A program made the translations under genes and the position numbers. 64,000 bases of DNA. Source: Chitinophaga deserti. Its GTDB lineage: Bacteria > Bacteroidota > Bacteroidia > Chitinophagales > Chitinophagaceae. The stretch is from positions 248,001 through 312,000 of the forward strand of contig NZ_QFFK01000005.1 in the NCBI RefSeq assembly GCF_003149455.1. The letters run 5' to 3'. Of the stretch, positions 18,828 through 26,733 are shown one piece after another (within the stretch, counting starts at the first letter, position 1; each line of letters opens with the position of its first letter). A model generated the notes under the pieces. That model was not told where the DNA came from. It ran no database searches and saw nothing but the letters and a program-made list of their open reading frames with translations.

Positions 18828-19186
18828 CAGGCCTCGGAACAGATATAGTGGAAGTAGACCGCATTGCGGACAAGATCGGAAAGAATCAGGGCTTCCGCGA
18901 GCTGGTGTTTACACCACTCGAGATCGCGTATTGTGAAAAACAGGCCGGTAAATACGAAAGCTACGCCGCCCGCTTTGCTGCCAAGGAAGCCTTCCTGAAG
19001 GCACTGGGTACGGGATGGGGTGGTAGTGGTATCAATTTCAACGAAATAGAAGTGCGGAATAACGAGGCCGGCAAACCTGAGCTGTTCCTCATCGGCAACG
19101 CCGCACCGCTCATGGAAGGCATGCAGGTATTGCTGTCGCTTTCGCATGTGAAAACCATAGCCATGGCCACCGTGGTCATCCTTTAA
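18824..19186 (+). CDS. acpS: Holo-ACP synthase (AcpS-type phosphopantetheinyl transferase)
   Basis: This 120-residue protein carries both AcpS signatures: GLGTDIVEVDRI at the N terminus, with the magnesium-binding Asp7, and ARFAAKEAFLKALG in the middle, with the second metal ligand Glu. It transfers phosphopantetheine from CoA to Ser41 of the operon's ACP. The start overlaps the previous stop (ATGA). A dedicated AcpS in a flexirubin-type cluster is expected; whether it is also the cell's only copy for fatty-acid ACP cannot be judged from this window. Confidence 0.93.
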   Translation: MTGLGTDIVEVDRIADKIGKNQGFRELVFTPLEIAYCEKQAGKYESYAARFAAKEAFLKALGTGWGGSGINFNEIEVRNNEAGKPELFLIGNAAPLMEGMQVLLSLSHVKTIAMATVVIL

Positions 19187-19197
19187 CAGTCAGATTT

Positions 19198-20490
19198 ATG
19201 TACATACCAGACATAGAATTGCAGTCGCCCGCCGCCATCCGGCAGTTTCAGCACAAGGAGCTTCAGCACCTGGTGGGCTATCTCCGCCAGTTTTCCCCCT
19301 TTTACCGGGAATGGTTCGCCACGCACAATATCGATACCGATGCCATCCGCTCCCTCGACGATCTGGCCGGCCTGCCCACTGTTTCCAAAGAAGATCTGCA
19401 GCAGCGCAACTGGGATTTTCTCTGCGTGGATAAAAGCAAGATTGCGGAATATACCTCCACCTCCGGTACCCTGGGCCGCCCTGTGATAATTCCGTTAACA
19501 GATAAAGATCTTAACCGCCTCAGCTATAATGAGTTCATTTCTTTCAGCTGTGCCGGTGGTACTGATGAAGATATTTACCAGCTCATGCTCACCCTCGACC
19601 GGCAATTTATGGCCGGAATGGCGTACTACAACGGTATCCGCAAGCTGGGTGCAGGCGTGCTGCGTGTGGGGCCGGGCGTGCCTTCCCTGCAATGGGAAAA
19701 CATCAAACGTATAGAGCCTACCGTGATCGTTGCCGTGCCTTCGTTTATCCTTAAACTCATCGCTTTCGCGGAAGAGCATGGTATTGATATCAATGCTTCT
19801 TCCATTAAGAAAGCCGTCTGCATCGGGGAAAACATCCGCAATACGGATTTCTCTTACAACGTGCTGGGTAAGAAGATCACGGATAAATGGAAAATAGACC
19901 TCTTCTCCACATACGCATCCACGGAGATGCAAACCGCCTTCACCGAATGCCGCCAGGGCAGGGGAGGGCACCATCATCCCGAACTATTGATCGTGGAACT
20001 GCTCGATGAGCAGGACCGTCCTGTGCCTCCAGGCGCTCCCGGTGAAGTGACCATCACTACACTGGGGGTGGAAGCCATGCCCCTGCTGCGTTATAAGACA
20101 GGTGACATTTGCCAGTATGATGCAACACCCTGCAGCTGCGGGCGGCAAACGCTCCGCCTTTCCCCGGTTATCGGCCGGAGGAAGCAGATGATCAAGTATA
20201 AAGGCACCACATTATATCCGCCTGCATTATACGACCTGCTGAGCGATATGGAAGATGTGAAAGAGTTTGTAGTGGAAGTGTTCTCCAACGAAATCGGTAC
20301 GGATGAAATACTCCTGCACCTCCACCCCCGCGAAGAGTCGGAAGACGGCGACCGCAGGATCAAGTCTTATCTCCAGGCCAAGCTCCGTGTAATACCGCAG
20401 GTACGTTACTGTGCCATGCAGGAAATCATGCGGATGCAGATGCCGGAAGGCAGCCGCAAGCCCGTCAAGTTTATTGATAACAGGAAATAG
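19198..20490 (+). CDS. Phenylacetate-CoA ligase-like adenylating enzyme
   Basis: The 430-residue protein belongs to the PaaK branch of adenylate-forming enzymes: YTSTSGTLGRPVIIPLT (residues about 84-100) is the phosphate-binding loop, FSTYASTEMQTAF the adenine-site motif, LLRYKTGDICQYD the ribose-binding aspartate segment, and VIGRRKQMIKYKGTTLYP the hinge. Two Cys (CSCGRQ) near residue 307 suggest the metal site found in many PaaK proteins. It probably activates 4-coumarate or a related aryl acid, the known starter of flexirubin in Chitinophaga, for loading on CoA or ACP. It is the last gene of the pigment operon; only one base separates its stop from the opposite-strand gene. Confidence 0.88.
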   Translation: MYIPDIELQSPAAIRQFQHKELQHLVGYLRQFSPFYREWFATHNIDTDAIRSLDDLAGLPTVSKEDLQQRNWDFLCVDKSKIAEYTSTSGTLGRPVIIPLTDKDLNRLSYNEFISFSCAGGTDEDIYQLMLTLDRQFMAGMAYYNGIRKLGAGVLRVGPGVPSLQWENIKRIEPTVIVAVPSFILKLIAFAEEHGIDINASSIKKAVCIGENIRNTDFSYNVLGKKITDKWKIDLFSTYASTEMQTAFTECRQGRGGHHHPELLIVELLDEQDRPVPPGAPGEVTITTLGVEAMPLLRYKTGDICQYDATPCSCGRQTLRLSPVIGRRKQMIKYKGTTLYPPALYDLLSDMEDVKEFVVEVFSNEIGTDEILLHLHPREESEDGDRRIKSYLQAKLRVIPQVRYCAMQEIMRMQMPEGSRKPVKFIDNRK

Positions 20491-20491
20491 A

Positions 20492-20980
20492 TCAGAAGGT
20501 GAAAGCTGTTGCGGAAGCGGGGTTGTCCAGCTTGGTACTCTGCCGGCGGTCATTCACGATCACATGAATCATGTGGCTCTGTGTTTCATGCTCGGCATAC
20601 AGGATATCGTTTCTGATATCCAGTTTGCGGAAGGGAGCCAGCGGTGTGCATTCAAGAAAACACCAGGTTGCATCTTCCGAAATTTCATATCCCATATAGC
20701 GGAGAGATAACGGTTTGCCGTCGGCCGTCAGGAACAGGTGCTGGCGGAGGTAGCGGGCTACGAGGGAGTCTGCCGCGGTACGGTCTTTCGGTTTAATGAT
20801 ATCCAGCGGCTGTCCCGAACGCTTTTTCAGGGCATTCTCCAGATCGTCGGAGAAGATGCGGCAGCTGACTTCCAGAGACTTACGGGGAGCATTATACCTT
20901 ACTTCCGTGACACTCATGTAAAAAGGATGTACTGCGCTGATGAACGCAGGCAGCCACCATTTAAAAAGCAATACTCCCAT
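20492..20980 (-). CDS. DUF6702-like exported protein
   Basis: The 162-residue product has a hydrophobic start (MGVLLFKWWLPAFISAV) and then HPFYMSVTEVRYNAPRKSLEVSCRIFSDDLENALKKRSG, the pattern I associate with DUF6702 of Bacteroidetes, plus YLRQHLFLTADGKPLSLRYMGYE. It is probably exported or membrane-attached; no function is established. It diverges from a HupE-like gene by 69 bases and converges with the adenylating gene. In other Bacteroidetes, genes of this type are often beside HupE and M1 peptidase genes, as here. The name rests on pattern memory. Confidence 0.7.
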   Translation of the reverse strand: MGVLLFKWWLPAFISAVHPFYMSVTEVRYNAPRKSLEVSCRIFSDDLENALKKRSGQPLDIIKPKDRTAADSLVARYLRQHLFLTADGKPLSLRYMGYEISEDATWCFLECTPLAPFRKLDIRNDILYAEHETQSHMIHVIVNDRRQSTKLDNPASATAFTF

Positions 20981-21049
20981 CGGCCCTAAAAAATTTTGAT
21001 ATTTACCGTCAACTGATTATCATTACGAAGTTACACAAAAATCTATGCC

Positions 21050-21640
21050 ATGCAGGAGTTCAGCATGTATTTCGAAGAAGGCTGGCAACATATCGCTGAT
21101 CTTGGAGGATACGACCACATTTTGTTTATCATGGCGCTTTGTGCAGTGTATCTGATGAACGACTGGAAGAAAGTACTGATCCTTGTGACGGCTTTTACGG
21201 TGGGGCATTCCATCACACTGGCGCTGAGCGTTCTCAATATTGTACGTGTTTCTACTGACCTGATTGAGTTTCTGATTCCCGTGACCATTGTGATCACTGC
21301 GCTGGGAAATGCACTCAGGGGAGGGAAAGAGCCGGGGCGTGTGCAATGGAATTATTTCCTGGCGCTGTTTTTCGGCCTCATTCACGGACTGGGCTTTTCC
21401 AATTACCTCCGCAGTATGCTCGGCACACAATCCGACATCGTGCAGCCGTTGCTGGCATTTAACCTGGGGCTGGAATTCGGGCAACTGATTATCGTAACCA
21501 TCATACTCATCCTTTCCCAGCTGATCATTCAGATCGGGAAAGTATCCCGCCGCGACTGGACTATCTTTTTGTCTGCCGCGATATTCGGTGTAGCATTTGT
21601 GATGAGCATAGAAAGAATTGGCATTTTACTGGAAAAATAA
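21050..21640 (+). CDS. HupE/UreJ-like membrane protein
   Basis: This 196-residue protein is mostly membrane helix. Motifs of the HupE/UreJ family are visible: GGYDHILFIMALCAVYL near residue 19, VTAFTVGHSITLALSVL near 46 with conserved His, and FFGLIHGLGFSNYL near 106. The family is linked with metal, often nickel, handling in other bacteria, yet the Bacteroidetes versions lie away from hydrogenase or urease genes and their substrate is unknown. Six bases separate it from the M1 peptidase gene, so they are probably cotranscribed. Confidence 0.85.
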   Translation: MQEFSMYFEEGWQHIADLGGYDHILFIMALCAVYLMNDWKKVLILVTAFTVGHSITLALSVLNIVRVSTDLIEFLIPVTIVITALGNALRGGKEPGRVQWNYFLALFFGLIHGLGFSNYLRSMLGTQSDIVQPLLAFNLGLEFGQLIIVTIILILSQLIIQIGKVSRRDWTIFLSAAIFGVAFVMSIERIGILLEK

Positions 21641-21646
21641 ATCGAG

Positions 21647-23968
21647 ATGAAACTTCGCTCCATTTTAGGAAGTATCCTGGTAGCGGCCCCGCTGGTGACC
21701 CTGGCGCAAAACCCCGGCTCTAACCACGGTAACCGCTTCGAACAGCTGGGCTACCTGCTCACTGATCCCAACATGTACCGTTCCGCTTCCGGGGTTCCCG
21801 GGCCTAAATACTGGCAGCAGCGGGCGGATTATGACATTACCGCTGAGCTGGACGAGGTGGCCAGGAAGCTGACGGGCTCGGAAACCGTTACCTACTACAA
21901 TAATTCTCCCGACCCGCTCACCTACATCTGGCTGCAGCTGGATGAGAATGAGCACGACCCGAAAAGCGACAACAACAGCTTCGACGGCAGCACCATGAAG
22001 GATAAAATGAGCAGCGGGGCTATTAACCGCCTGCTGGGCATGGAGCAGGGGCATGGTGTAAATATCACGAAAGTGACGGATGCCGCTGGCAAACCGCTTC
22101 AATATACCATCAACCAGACCATGATGCGCATTGAGGTGCCACAAACGCTGGCTCCGGGCGCCAAAATCGTCTTCAAAGTGGATTGGTGGTATAAGATCCC
22201 CAATCGCATGACGCTCGGCGGAAGGGGCGGATATGAGCATTTTCCGGCCGATGGCAATGATCTGTATACCATGGCACAGTGGTACCCCCGCCTGGCCGTG
22301 TATTCAGACTTCCAGGGCTGGCAGAACAAACAGTTTACCGGCCGCGGCGAGTTTGCCCTCACTTTCGGCAACTTCAAAGTGAAAATGACCGTTCCGGCAG
22401 ATCATGTGGTAGGTGCTACCGGTGAATGCCGCAACTATAAGGAAATGCTGACCCCTGCACAGTTCCAACGCTGGCAGCAGGCCCAGAAAGCGAAGGAGCC
22501 CCTCGAAATAGTGACCCTCGCCGAGGTTCAGTCCGCCATGAAAAGCAAATCTGACCGTAAGAAAACATGGATATACGAAGCCACCAACGTACGCGACTTC
22601 GCATGGGTGGCATCCCGCAGGATCGTGTGGGACGGTATGGGCGTGGATATTGAAGGGAAGCACGTAATGGCCATGAGCTACTACGGCCCCGAAGCCTATC
22701 CGCTTTACCGCCGTTATTCCACCAAAGTAGTAGCGCATACGCTGCGTTCCTATTCAAATCATACAATCCCGTACCCCTATCCCGCCGCTATTTCCGTAGA
22801 AGCAGCCAACGGTATGGAGTACCCTATGATCTGTTTCAACTACGGCCGTGCGGAAGCAGATGGCACCTACAGTGAATCCACCAAGAACGGGATGATCGGT
22901 GTGATCATCCATGAAGTGGGCCACAACTTCTTCCCCATGATCGTGAACTCCGACGAAAGGCAGTGGACCTGGATGGATGAAGGGCTGAACACCTTCTGCC
23001 AGTTCATGGCAGAGCAGGAGTGGGACAGCAAATTCCCTTCCCGCCGTGGTCCTGCACACCACATCGTGGAGTACATGAGCATGCCGAAAGATAAGCTGGA
23101 GCCTGTGATGAGCAATTCCGAGAACATCATCATGTTTGGCCCCAACGCTTATGCCAAGCCTGCCACAGCGCTGAACATCCTCCGCGAAACCGTTATGGGC
23201 CGCGAGCTGTTCGATTACGCTTTCCGTGAATACGCCCGCCGCTGGGCCTTTAAACACCCCACTCCCGCAGATTTCTTCCGTACAATGGAAGATGCCTCTG
23301 CTGTAGACCTGGACTGGTTCTGGCGCGGATGGTTCTTCGGCACCGAACCCGTAGATATTGCCATTGACAGTGTAAAATGGTACCGGATGGATACGAAAGA
23401 CCCTGCCGTAAGCAATAAAGCTGCAGAAGATGCCGCGAACCATGAAAACACACATATTGCTCAAACCCGGAATAAAGAACAGGGGGTAAAGTATGTGGTG
23501 GATCAGGATACCAGTCTGCAGGACTTCTACAGCAAATGGGACCGCTACGCCGTTACACCCGGCCAGGCTGCCGCATACCAGCAATTGCAGGCCTCCCTTT
23601 CCCCGGAGGAAAAGCGGCTCTTCGAAAGCAAAAAGAACTTTTACGAAGTAACCTTCAAAAATATCGGGGGTAACGTTATGCCTATTATCGTAGAATGGAC
23701 TTTTGCCGATGGTACAAAGGAAGTGGACAGAATTTCCGCATACATCTGGCGGCACGACGAGCAGCAGGTGACCAAAGTATTTGCAAAAGATAAGCAGGTG
23801 GTGGCCATCCGGCTCGATCCTTACCGCGAAACTGCTGATATCGAGGAAAGTAATAACAGCTGGCCCCGCCAGGCCACGCCTTCGCGGTTCGAACTGTTTA
23901 AGGCAGAGCGCGCTGCGCGCGGTACTTCTACCGGAGGTAACCCCATGCAGCAGGCAGTACGGCAATAA
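21647..23968 (+). CDS. M1 family zinc aminopeptidase
   Basis: The 773-residue protein begins with a signal peptide (MKLRSILGSILVAAPLVTLAQ). A beta-rich N domain is followed by the gluzincin site HEVGH (His422 to His426) with the third ligand Glu445 in WMDEGLN, exactly 18 residues after the motif as in M1 enzymes. The substrate-recognition motif GAMEN is replaced by NGMEYP, common in the Bacteroidetes branch. It would trim peptides in the periplasm or at the outer membrane. A strong hairpin terminator follows at 23991. Confidence 0.9.
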   Translation: MKLRSILGSILVAAPLVTLAQNPGSNHGNRFEQLGYLLTDPNMYRSASGVPGPKYWQQRADYDITAELDEVARKLTGSETVTYYNNSPDPLTYIWLQLDENEHDPKSDNNSFDGSTMKDKMSSGAINRLLGMEQGHGVNITKVTDAAGKPLQYTINQTMMRIEVPQTLAPGAKIVFKVDWWYKIPNRMTLGGRGGYEHFPADGNDLYTMAQWYPRLAVYSDFQGWQNKQFTGRGEFALTFGNFKVKMTVPADHVVGATGECRNYKEMLTPAQFQRWQQAQKAKEPLEIVTLAEVQSAMKSKSDRKKTWIYEATNVRDFAWVASRRIVWDGMGVDIEGKHVMAMSYYGPEAYPLYRRYSTKVVAHTLRSYSNHTIPYPYPAAISVEAANGMEYPMICFNYGRAEADGTYSESTKNGMIGVIIHEVGHNFFPMIVNSDERQWTWMDEGLNTFCQFMAEQEWDSKFPSRRGPAHHIVEYMSMPKDKLEPVMSNSENIIMFGPNAYAKPATALNILRETVMGRELFDYAFREYARRWAFKHPTPADFFRTMEDASAVDLDWFWRGWFFGTEPVDIAIDSVKWYRMDTKDPAVSNKAAEDAANHENTHIAQTRNKEQGVKYVVDQDTSLQDFYSKWDRYAVTPGQAAAYQQLQASLSPEEKRLFESKKNFYEVTFKNIGGNVMPIIVEWTFADGTKEVDRISAYIWRHDEQQVTKVFAKDKQVVAIRLDPYRETADIEESNNSWPRQATPSRFELFKAERAARGTSTGGNPMQQAVRQ

Positions 23969-23990
23969 CAGGAATAAAAGATATTCTATC

Positions 23991-24018
23991 AGCCCCGGCG
24001 TTATGCCGGGGCTTTTTT
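23991..24018 (+). terminator. Intrinsic terminator after the M1 peptidase gene
   Basis: A perfect 9-bp stem (AGCCCCGGC / GCCGGGGCT) with a five-base loop is followed by a run of six T. It ends the HupE-M1 transcript 23 bases after the stop codon. Confidence 0.9.
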
Positions 24019-24044
24019 AGCCCTAAACCTTTTGCCCCTGCCTG

Positions 24045-24219
24045 AGTGCTCTCTGAGTGCTTGAAAGTGCATGGAAAGTGCATGCTGAGTGCTCTCTAAG
24101 TGCTTGAAGAGTGCTTGTTAAGTGCTTAAAACCCTTTTAAAGAGCCGTACATCTTATCTGGACGTTAACTTGATCTTATCTTCACCTTAACTTGATATAG
24201 CTTAAAACTGCTTTAAAGG
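24045..24219. repeat. Degenerate 11-bp tandem array (AGTGC words, then TTAACTTGA words)
   Basis: Eight AGTGC words start at 24045, 24056, 24066, 24077, 24088, 24099, 24110 and 24121, so the step is 11 bases except one of 10. The same phase continues through 24132, 24143, 24154 (TTATCTGGACG), 24165 (TTAACTTGATC), 24176 (TTATCTTCACC), 24187 (TTAACTTGATA), 24198 and 24209. The array thus holds about 16 units whose sequence drifts from one word to another while the register holds. It fills the 216-base gap between two terminators and encodes no protein. The function is unknown. Confidence 0.85.
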
Positions 24220-24234
24220 CAATGTTTAAAATAG

Positions 24235-24262
24235 AAAAGGTGCGGGAAACCGCACCTTTTTG
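24235..24262. terminator. Bidirectional hairpin terminator
   Basis: AAAAGGTGCGG and CCGCACCTTTT form an 11-bp stem with a GAAA loop. The A run on one side and T run on the other let it work on both strands. It lies 27 bases beyond the stop of the minus-strand gene that ends at 24289. Confidence 0.85.
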
Positions 24263-24288
24263 CTTTTGGTAAACAGTGAACAAGGGGT

Positions 24289-24849
24289 TTACAATTTCGA
24301 AATAAGTTGCAACGTCTTCAGGTCAAACAAATGGATTTCATCCTTGTCAGTTTTATCGTGTTTGCCGTTGTTGTTGGTATCGTAGTACCCCGTAACCACA
24401 ATAGCGCCCGTTTCCCGGTGGATCGTCCAGAATGAAGAGAAGAACTTGTCGTCCGTGAGCTGCGTTTTCTTCTGTCCGTCAGTAGAAAGTACGATCAGCT
24501 GCACCGGATCGTTCCAGTCAATCCTTTTGTTGTTATCCAGATTTACAGTTTGGGCTGTAAGGAGGATGAGGTTGATGCCTAAAGTATCCAGCTTTACCTG
24601 TTCCCAATCCCGGAGGTAGGCGGTTTTCGGAAAATCGACCCGGTTGGCCTTTCCGGTTTTGGTATTGATGAAAAGCAGGTGCTCACCATGGGAAACGCCC
24701 ATTTTACCCACATTATCGAGGCTGGTAAGCACATATTCGGTACCTGTTAAGGGCACTAGTTTACTGAAACTGATGTAGTTATGCTTGTCTTGTGCTACGG
24801 CTCCCGCAGCGGTAAGCAGCAGGCAGAGTACAGGGATCATGTTTTTCAT
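24289..24849 (-). CDS. Secreted protein of unknown function
   Basis: The 186-residue product has a signal peptide (MKNMIPVLCLLLTAAGAVAQ). The mature part has repeated beta-strand pairs (ISFSKLVPLTGTEYVLTSLDN, HLLFINTKTGKANRVDFPK, LIVLSTDGQKKTQLTDDKFFSSFWTIHRETGAIVVTGYYDTNNNGKHDKTD), which resemble blades of a beta propeller such as TolB-like proteins. The DTNNNGKHDKTDKDE segment resembles a calcium-binding loop. It is monocistronic, between a terminator and a repeat-rich gap. I do not recognise the family. Confidence 0.72.
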   Translation of the reverse strand: MKNMIPVLCLLLTAAGAVAQDKHNYISFSKLVPLTGTEYVLTSLDNVGKMGVSHGEHLLFINTKTGKANRVDFPKTAYLRDWEQVKLDTLGINLILLTAQTVNLDNNKRIDWNDPVQLIVLSTDGQKKTQLTDDKFFSSFWTIHRETGAIVVTGYYDTNNNGKHDKTDKDEIHLFDLKTLQLISKL

Positions 24850-24943
24850 TGATAGTCAGTTTTAGGATGGAAAAAAACTGCGATGTCGATGGAAAGACGA
24901 CCGGGAGAGGTAAAAGTTGCAAGGAAAGTTTGTCTGGGGTAAT

Positions 24944-25078
24944 GTCAAACCTGCTGACACCCTCCTGCCATCCTTCAGTGATCCTTCAGTGGTGGTATAG
25001 GTTTGAGGGTGTTTGACTGAAGGATCACTGAAGGTTCACTGAAGGATTACTGAAGGATTACTGAACAATTAATGATGA
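24944..25078. repeat. Hairpin repeat unit 1 built from 11-bp CTGAAGGATCA words
   Basis: The left arm has two ATCCTTCAGTG words at 24970 and 24981. The right arm has CTGAAGGATCA-type words at 25017, 25028, 25039, 25050 and 25061, each step exactly 11 bases. Bases 24972-24990 and 25016-25034 form a perfect 19-bp inverted repeat with a 25-base loop. The left flank is GTCAAAC (24944) and a 20-mer starting CTGACACCCTCC (24954). The unit lies in the 572-base gap between the genes that end and start at 24849 and 25422; no gene is seen in this gap. Confidence 0.85.
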
Positions 25079-25245
25079 GTCAAACGGGTTGACGGTTTTA
25101 TCATACCTACTGACATCCTGCTGCCATCCTCCATCCATCCTCCATCCATGTCCAGCCACAGCAAGGGTTTGATGAAGGTTGGATGGAGGATGGATGAAGG
25201 TTTGATGAAGGATCGATGAAGAAAGGGGGAGGTTCGATGAACAAA
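25079..25245. repeat. Hairpin repeat unit 2 built from 11-bp GATGAAGGTTT words
   Basis: This unit repeats the plan of unit 1 with other words. GTCAAAC recurs at 25079 and the 20-mer recurs at 25110 with 18 of 20 bases identical. The left arm has CATCC words stepping by 11 (25114, 25125, 25136, 25147, the last degenerate) and the right arm has GATG words at 25171, 25182, 25193, 25204 and 25215. Bases 25132-25148 and 25180-25196 form a perfect 17-bp inverted repeat. The remaining 25246-25421 shows no structure I can support. Confidence 0.85.
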
Positions 25246-25421
25246 AGTCGCTTCATCCCAGGGTTTACGCATGCTCGTCCCAGGTTTCAGGCAATGACGT
25301 CACAAACTTTTATATCGTGTGCTGCATTCCCCTACTTTTGAATGGTTGGTATCGGATTGGTAGAAACGAGTAGGGCCGGCTCTGTTAGAGCAGGCCCTGT
25401 AAAAGGAAGTTAGCGCAGTAT

Positions 25422-25613
25422 TCAGGTGGCGCCGTCTTTTTTGTCTTTGTTCTTTTTTTTGTCGCGGCCGGCATCGCGGAGGGCTTTGGCGATGATCCAT
25501 TCCAGCTGTCCGTTTACGCTGCGGAATTCATCGGCAGCCCAGCGCTCGAGGGCTTCATAAGTGGCGCCGTCGAGCCGCAGTACAAAAGACTTCTTTTGTT
25601 CTTTTTCGGCCAT
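25422..25613 (-). CDS. Ribbon-helix-helix (Arc-like) DNA-binding protein
   Basis: A 63-residue protein with a ribbon strand [39 protein letters not shown], the Arc/MetJ pattern: a beta strand that reads the major groove, then two helices with the NGQLEWII turn. A lysine-rich tail follows. It lies three bases after the SPFH gene and must be cotranscribed with it. Such pairs are common in Bacteroidetes. A 17-base palindrome on the operon's promoter (26508) is a possible binding site, which would make the pair self-regulated; this is inferred. Confidence 0.82.
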   Translation of the reverse strand: MAEKEQKKSFVLRLDGATYEALERWAADEFRSVNGQLEWIIAKALRDAGRDKKKNKDKKDGAT

Positions 25614-25616
25614 GGA

Positions 25617-26486
25617 TTACGAATATAAAGATCCTGTATTGAGAACGGGCGTAGCTGATTTTTCACCACAGAGCACTACCATGAGGTTGCTGACCATGGC
25701 GGCTTTACGTTCTTCATCGAGGGTTACGAGTTGTTTGCGGGAAAGCTGTTCCAGTGCCATTTCCACCATGCCTACAGCACCTTCCACGATCTTGGAGCGT
25801 GCGGCAACTATAGCAGTAGCCTGCTGGCGTTGCAGCATGGCGCCGGCAATTTCAGGGGCATATGCAAGGTGACTGATACGTGCTTCGCGAACGGTGATCC
25901 CTGCAGCGAAGAGGCGCTCATTCAGCTCCTGCTCCAGCAGCTCGTTCACTTTTTCCCCGCCATCACGCAGGGTGATTTCGGCGGTTTCGTCTTCCATCTG
26001 CTCGTAAGGGCAACTGGTAGCCAGGTGGCGCACGGCGGCTTCGCTTTGTATCTGCACATATTGCTGGTAGCCTTCCACTTCAAATAAAGCTTTATAGGTA
26101 TCACTCACCTGCCAAACGATTACTGCGGCAATTTCGATGGGGTTCCCCATTTTATCGTTCACCTTCAGCGTTTGACCGTTCAGGTTATTGGCGCGGAGGG
26201 AAATGCGCTGGGAACGGTACAGGGGATTGATCCACAGGAGCCCGTTTTGCTTCACGCTGCCCACATAACTGCCGAAGAAGGTGAGCACCCGGGCATGGTT
26301 GGGATTTACGATCATGATGCCTTTAACGACGAAAATAAACGCGATACCCAAAATAGCTGCCATGATCCGGAAACCGCTGCTTTCGGACTGAATACCGGCA
26401 ATAAGGCAGTAACCACCGGCCAGGACAATGATGATGGCAAGGATGAATGCTAAGTAGCCGGATACCGGCGTAGAGACTTTTTCCAT
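25617..26486 (-). CDS. SPFH/band-7 domain membrane protein
   Basis: Two membrane helices (residues about 10-30 and 39-58) precede an SPFH domain: [72 protein letters not shown] and later [51 protein letters not shown], the coiled-coil region after the band-7 fold. The 289-residue length is normal. SPFH proteins form ring-shaped membrane scaffolds that organise proteases and lipids. The gene leads a two-gene operon with the Arc-like regulator. Confidence 0.9.
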   Translation of the reverse strand: MEKVSTPVSGYLAFILAIIIVLAGGYCLIAGIQSESSGFRIMAAILGIAFIFVVKGIMIVNPNHARVLTFFGSYVGSVKQNGLLWINPLYRSQRISLRANNLNGQTLKVNDKMGNPIEIAAVIVWQVSDTYKALFEVEGYQQYVQIQSEAAVRHLATSCPYEQMEDETAEITLRDGGEKVNELLEQELNERLFAAGITVREARISHLAYAPEIAGAMLQRQQATAIVAARSKIVEGAVGMVEMALEQLSRKQLVTLDEERKAAMVSNLMVVLCGEKSATPVLNTGSLYS

Positions 26487-26507
26487 GGTACGAGGTTTAT
26501 TTATTGT

Positions 26508-26531
26508 GATATCATTTTGATATCAAATCTA
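26508..26531 (-). promoter_or_regulatory. Promoter -7 box with overlapping palindrome upstream of the SPFH gene
   Basis: On the minus strand TAGATTTG (26524-26531) fits the Bacteroidetes -7 consensus TAnnTTTG. It is directly followed by GATATCA-AAA-TGATATC (26508-26524), a perfect 7-bp inverted repeat sharing one base with the box and covering the expected transcription start. A protein bound here would block transcription. The start codon is 22 bases further on. No clear -33 TTG is seen. Confidence 0.6.
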
Positions 26532-26612
26532 AGGGATTAAATTCAGATTTCCATATGGGTGTGTAAAAAGAACATGAAGGGGCGGTGGGAAAAAATGCAG
26601 CGGGAAAAAATG

Positions 26613-26641
26613 TTTGAAAGTGTGGGAGATTTACTATTTTG
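26613..26641 (+). promoter_or_regulatory. Possible promoter of the ECF sigma/FecR/susCD operon
   Basis: TTTG at 26613-26616 and TATTTTG at 26635-26641 are separated by 18 bases and precede the sigma gene by 92 bases. The -7 element is one base shorter than TAnnTTTG, so this is only a candidate. Confidence 0.35.
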
Positions 26642-26733
26642 CCCAAGAGGTTAACCGGATTTGACACGTTAGAAGAATAGAAAGAATTACAGCTAAGCCA
26701 AAATCGATCGCATTTTATCAACCGAAATTTTTT

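Noticed and set aside
20411-20989. Plus-strand frames opposite the DUF6702-like gene
   Set aside because: They are the complement of a gene with a signal sequence and a family-like pattern, and show no features of their own.
24944-25245. CRISPR-like array
   Set aside because: Units are 11 bases without unique spacers, words drift, and no cas genes are present.
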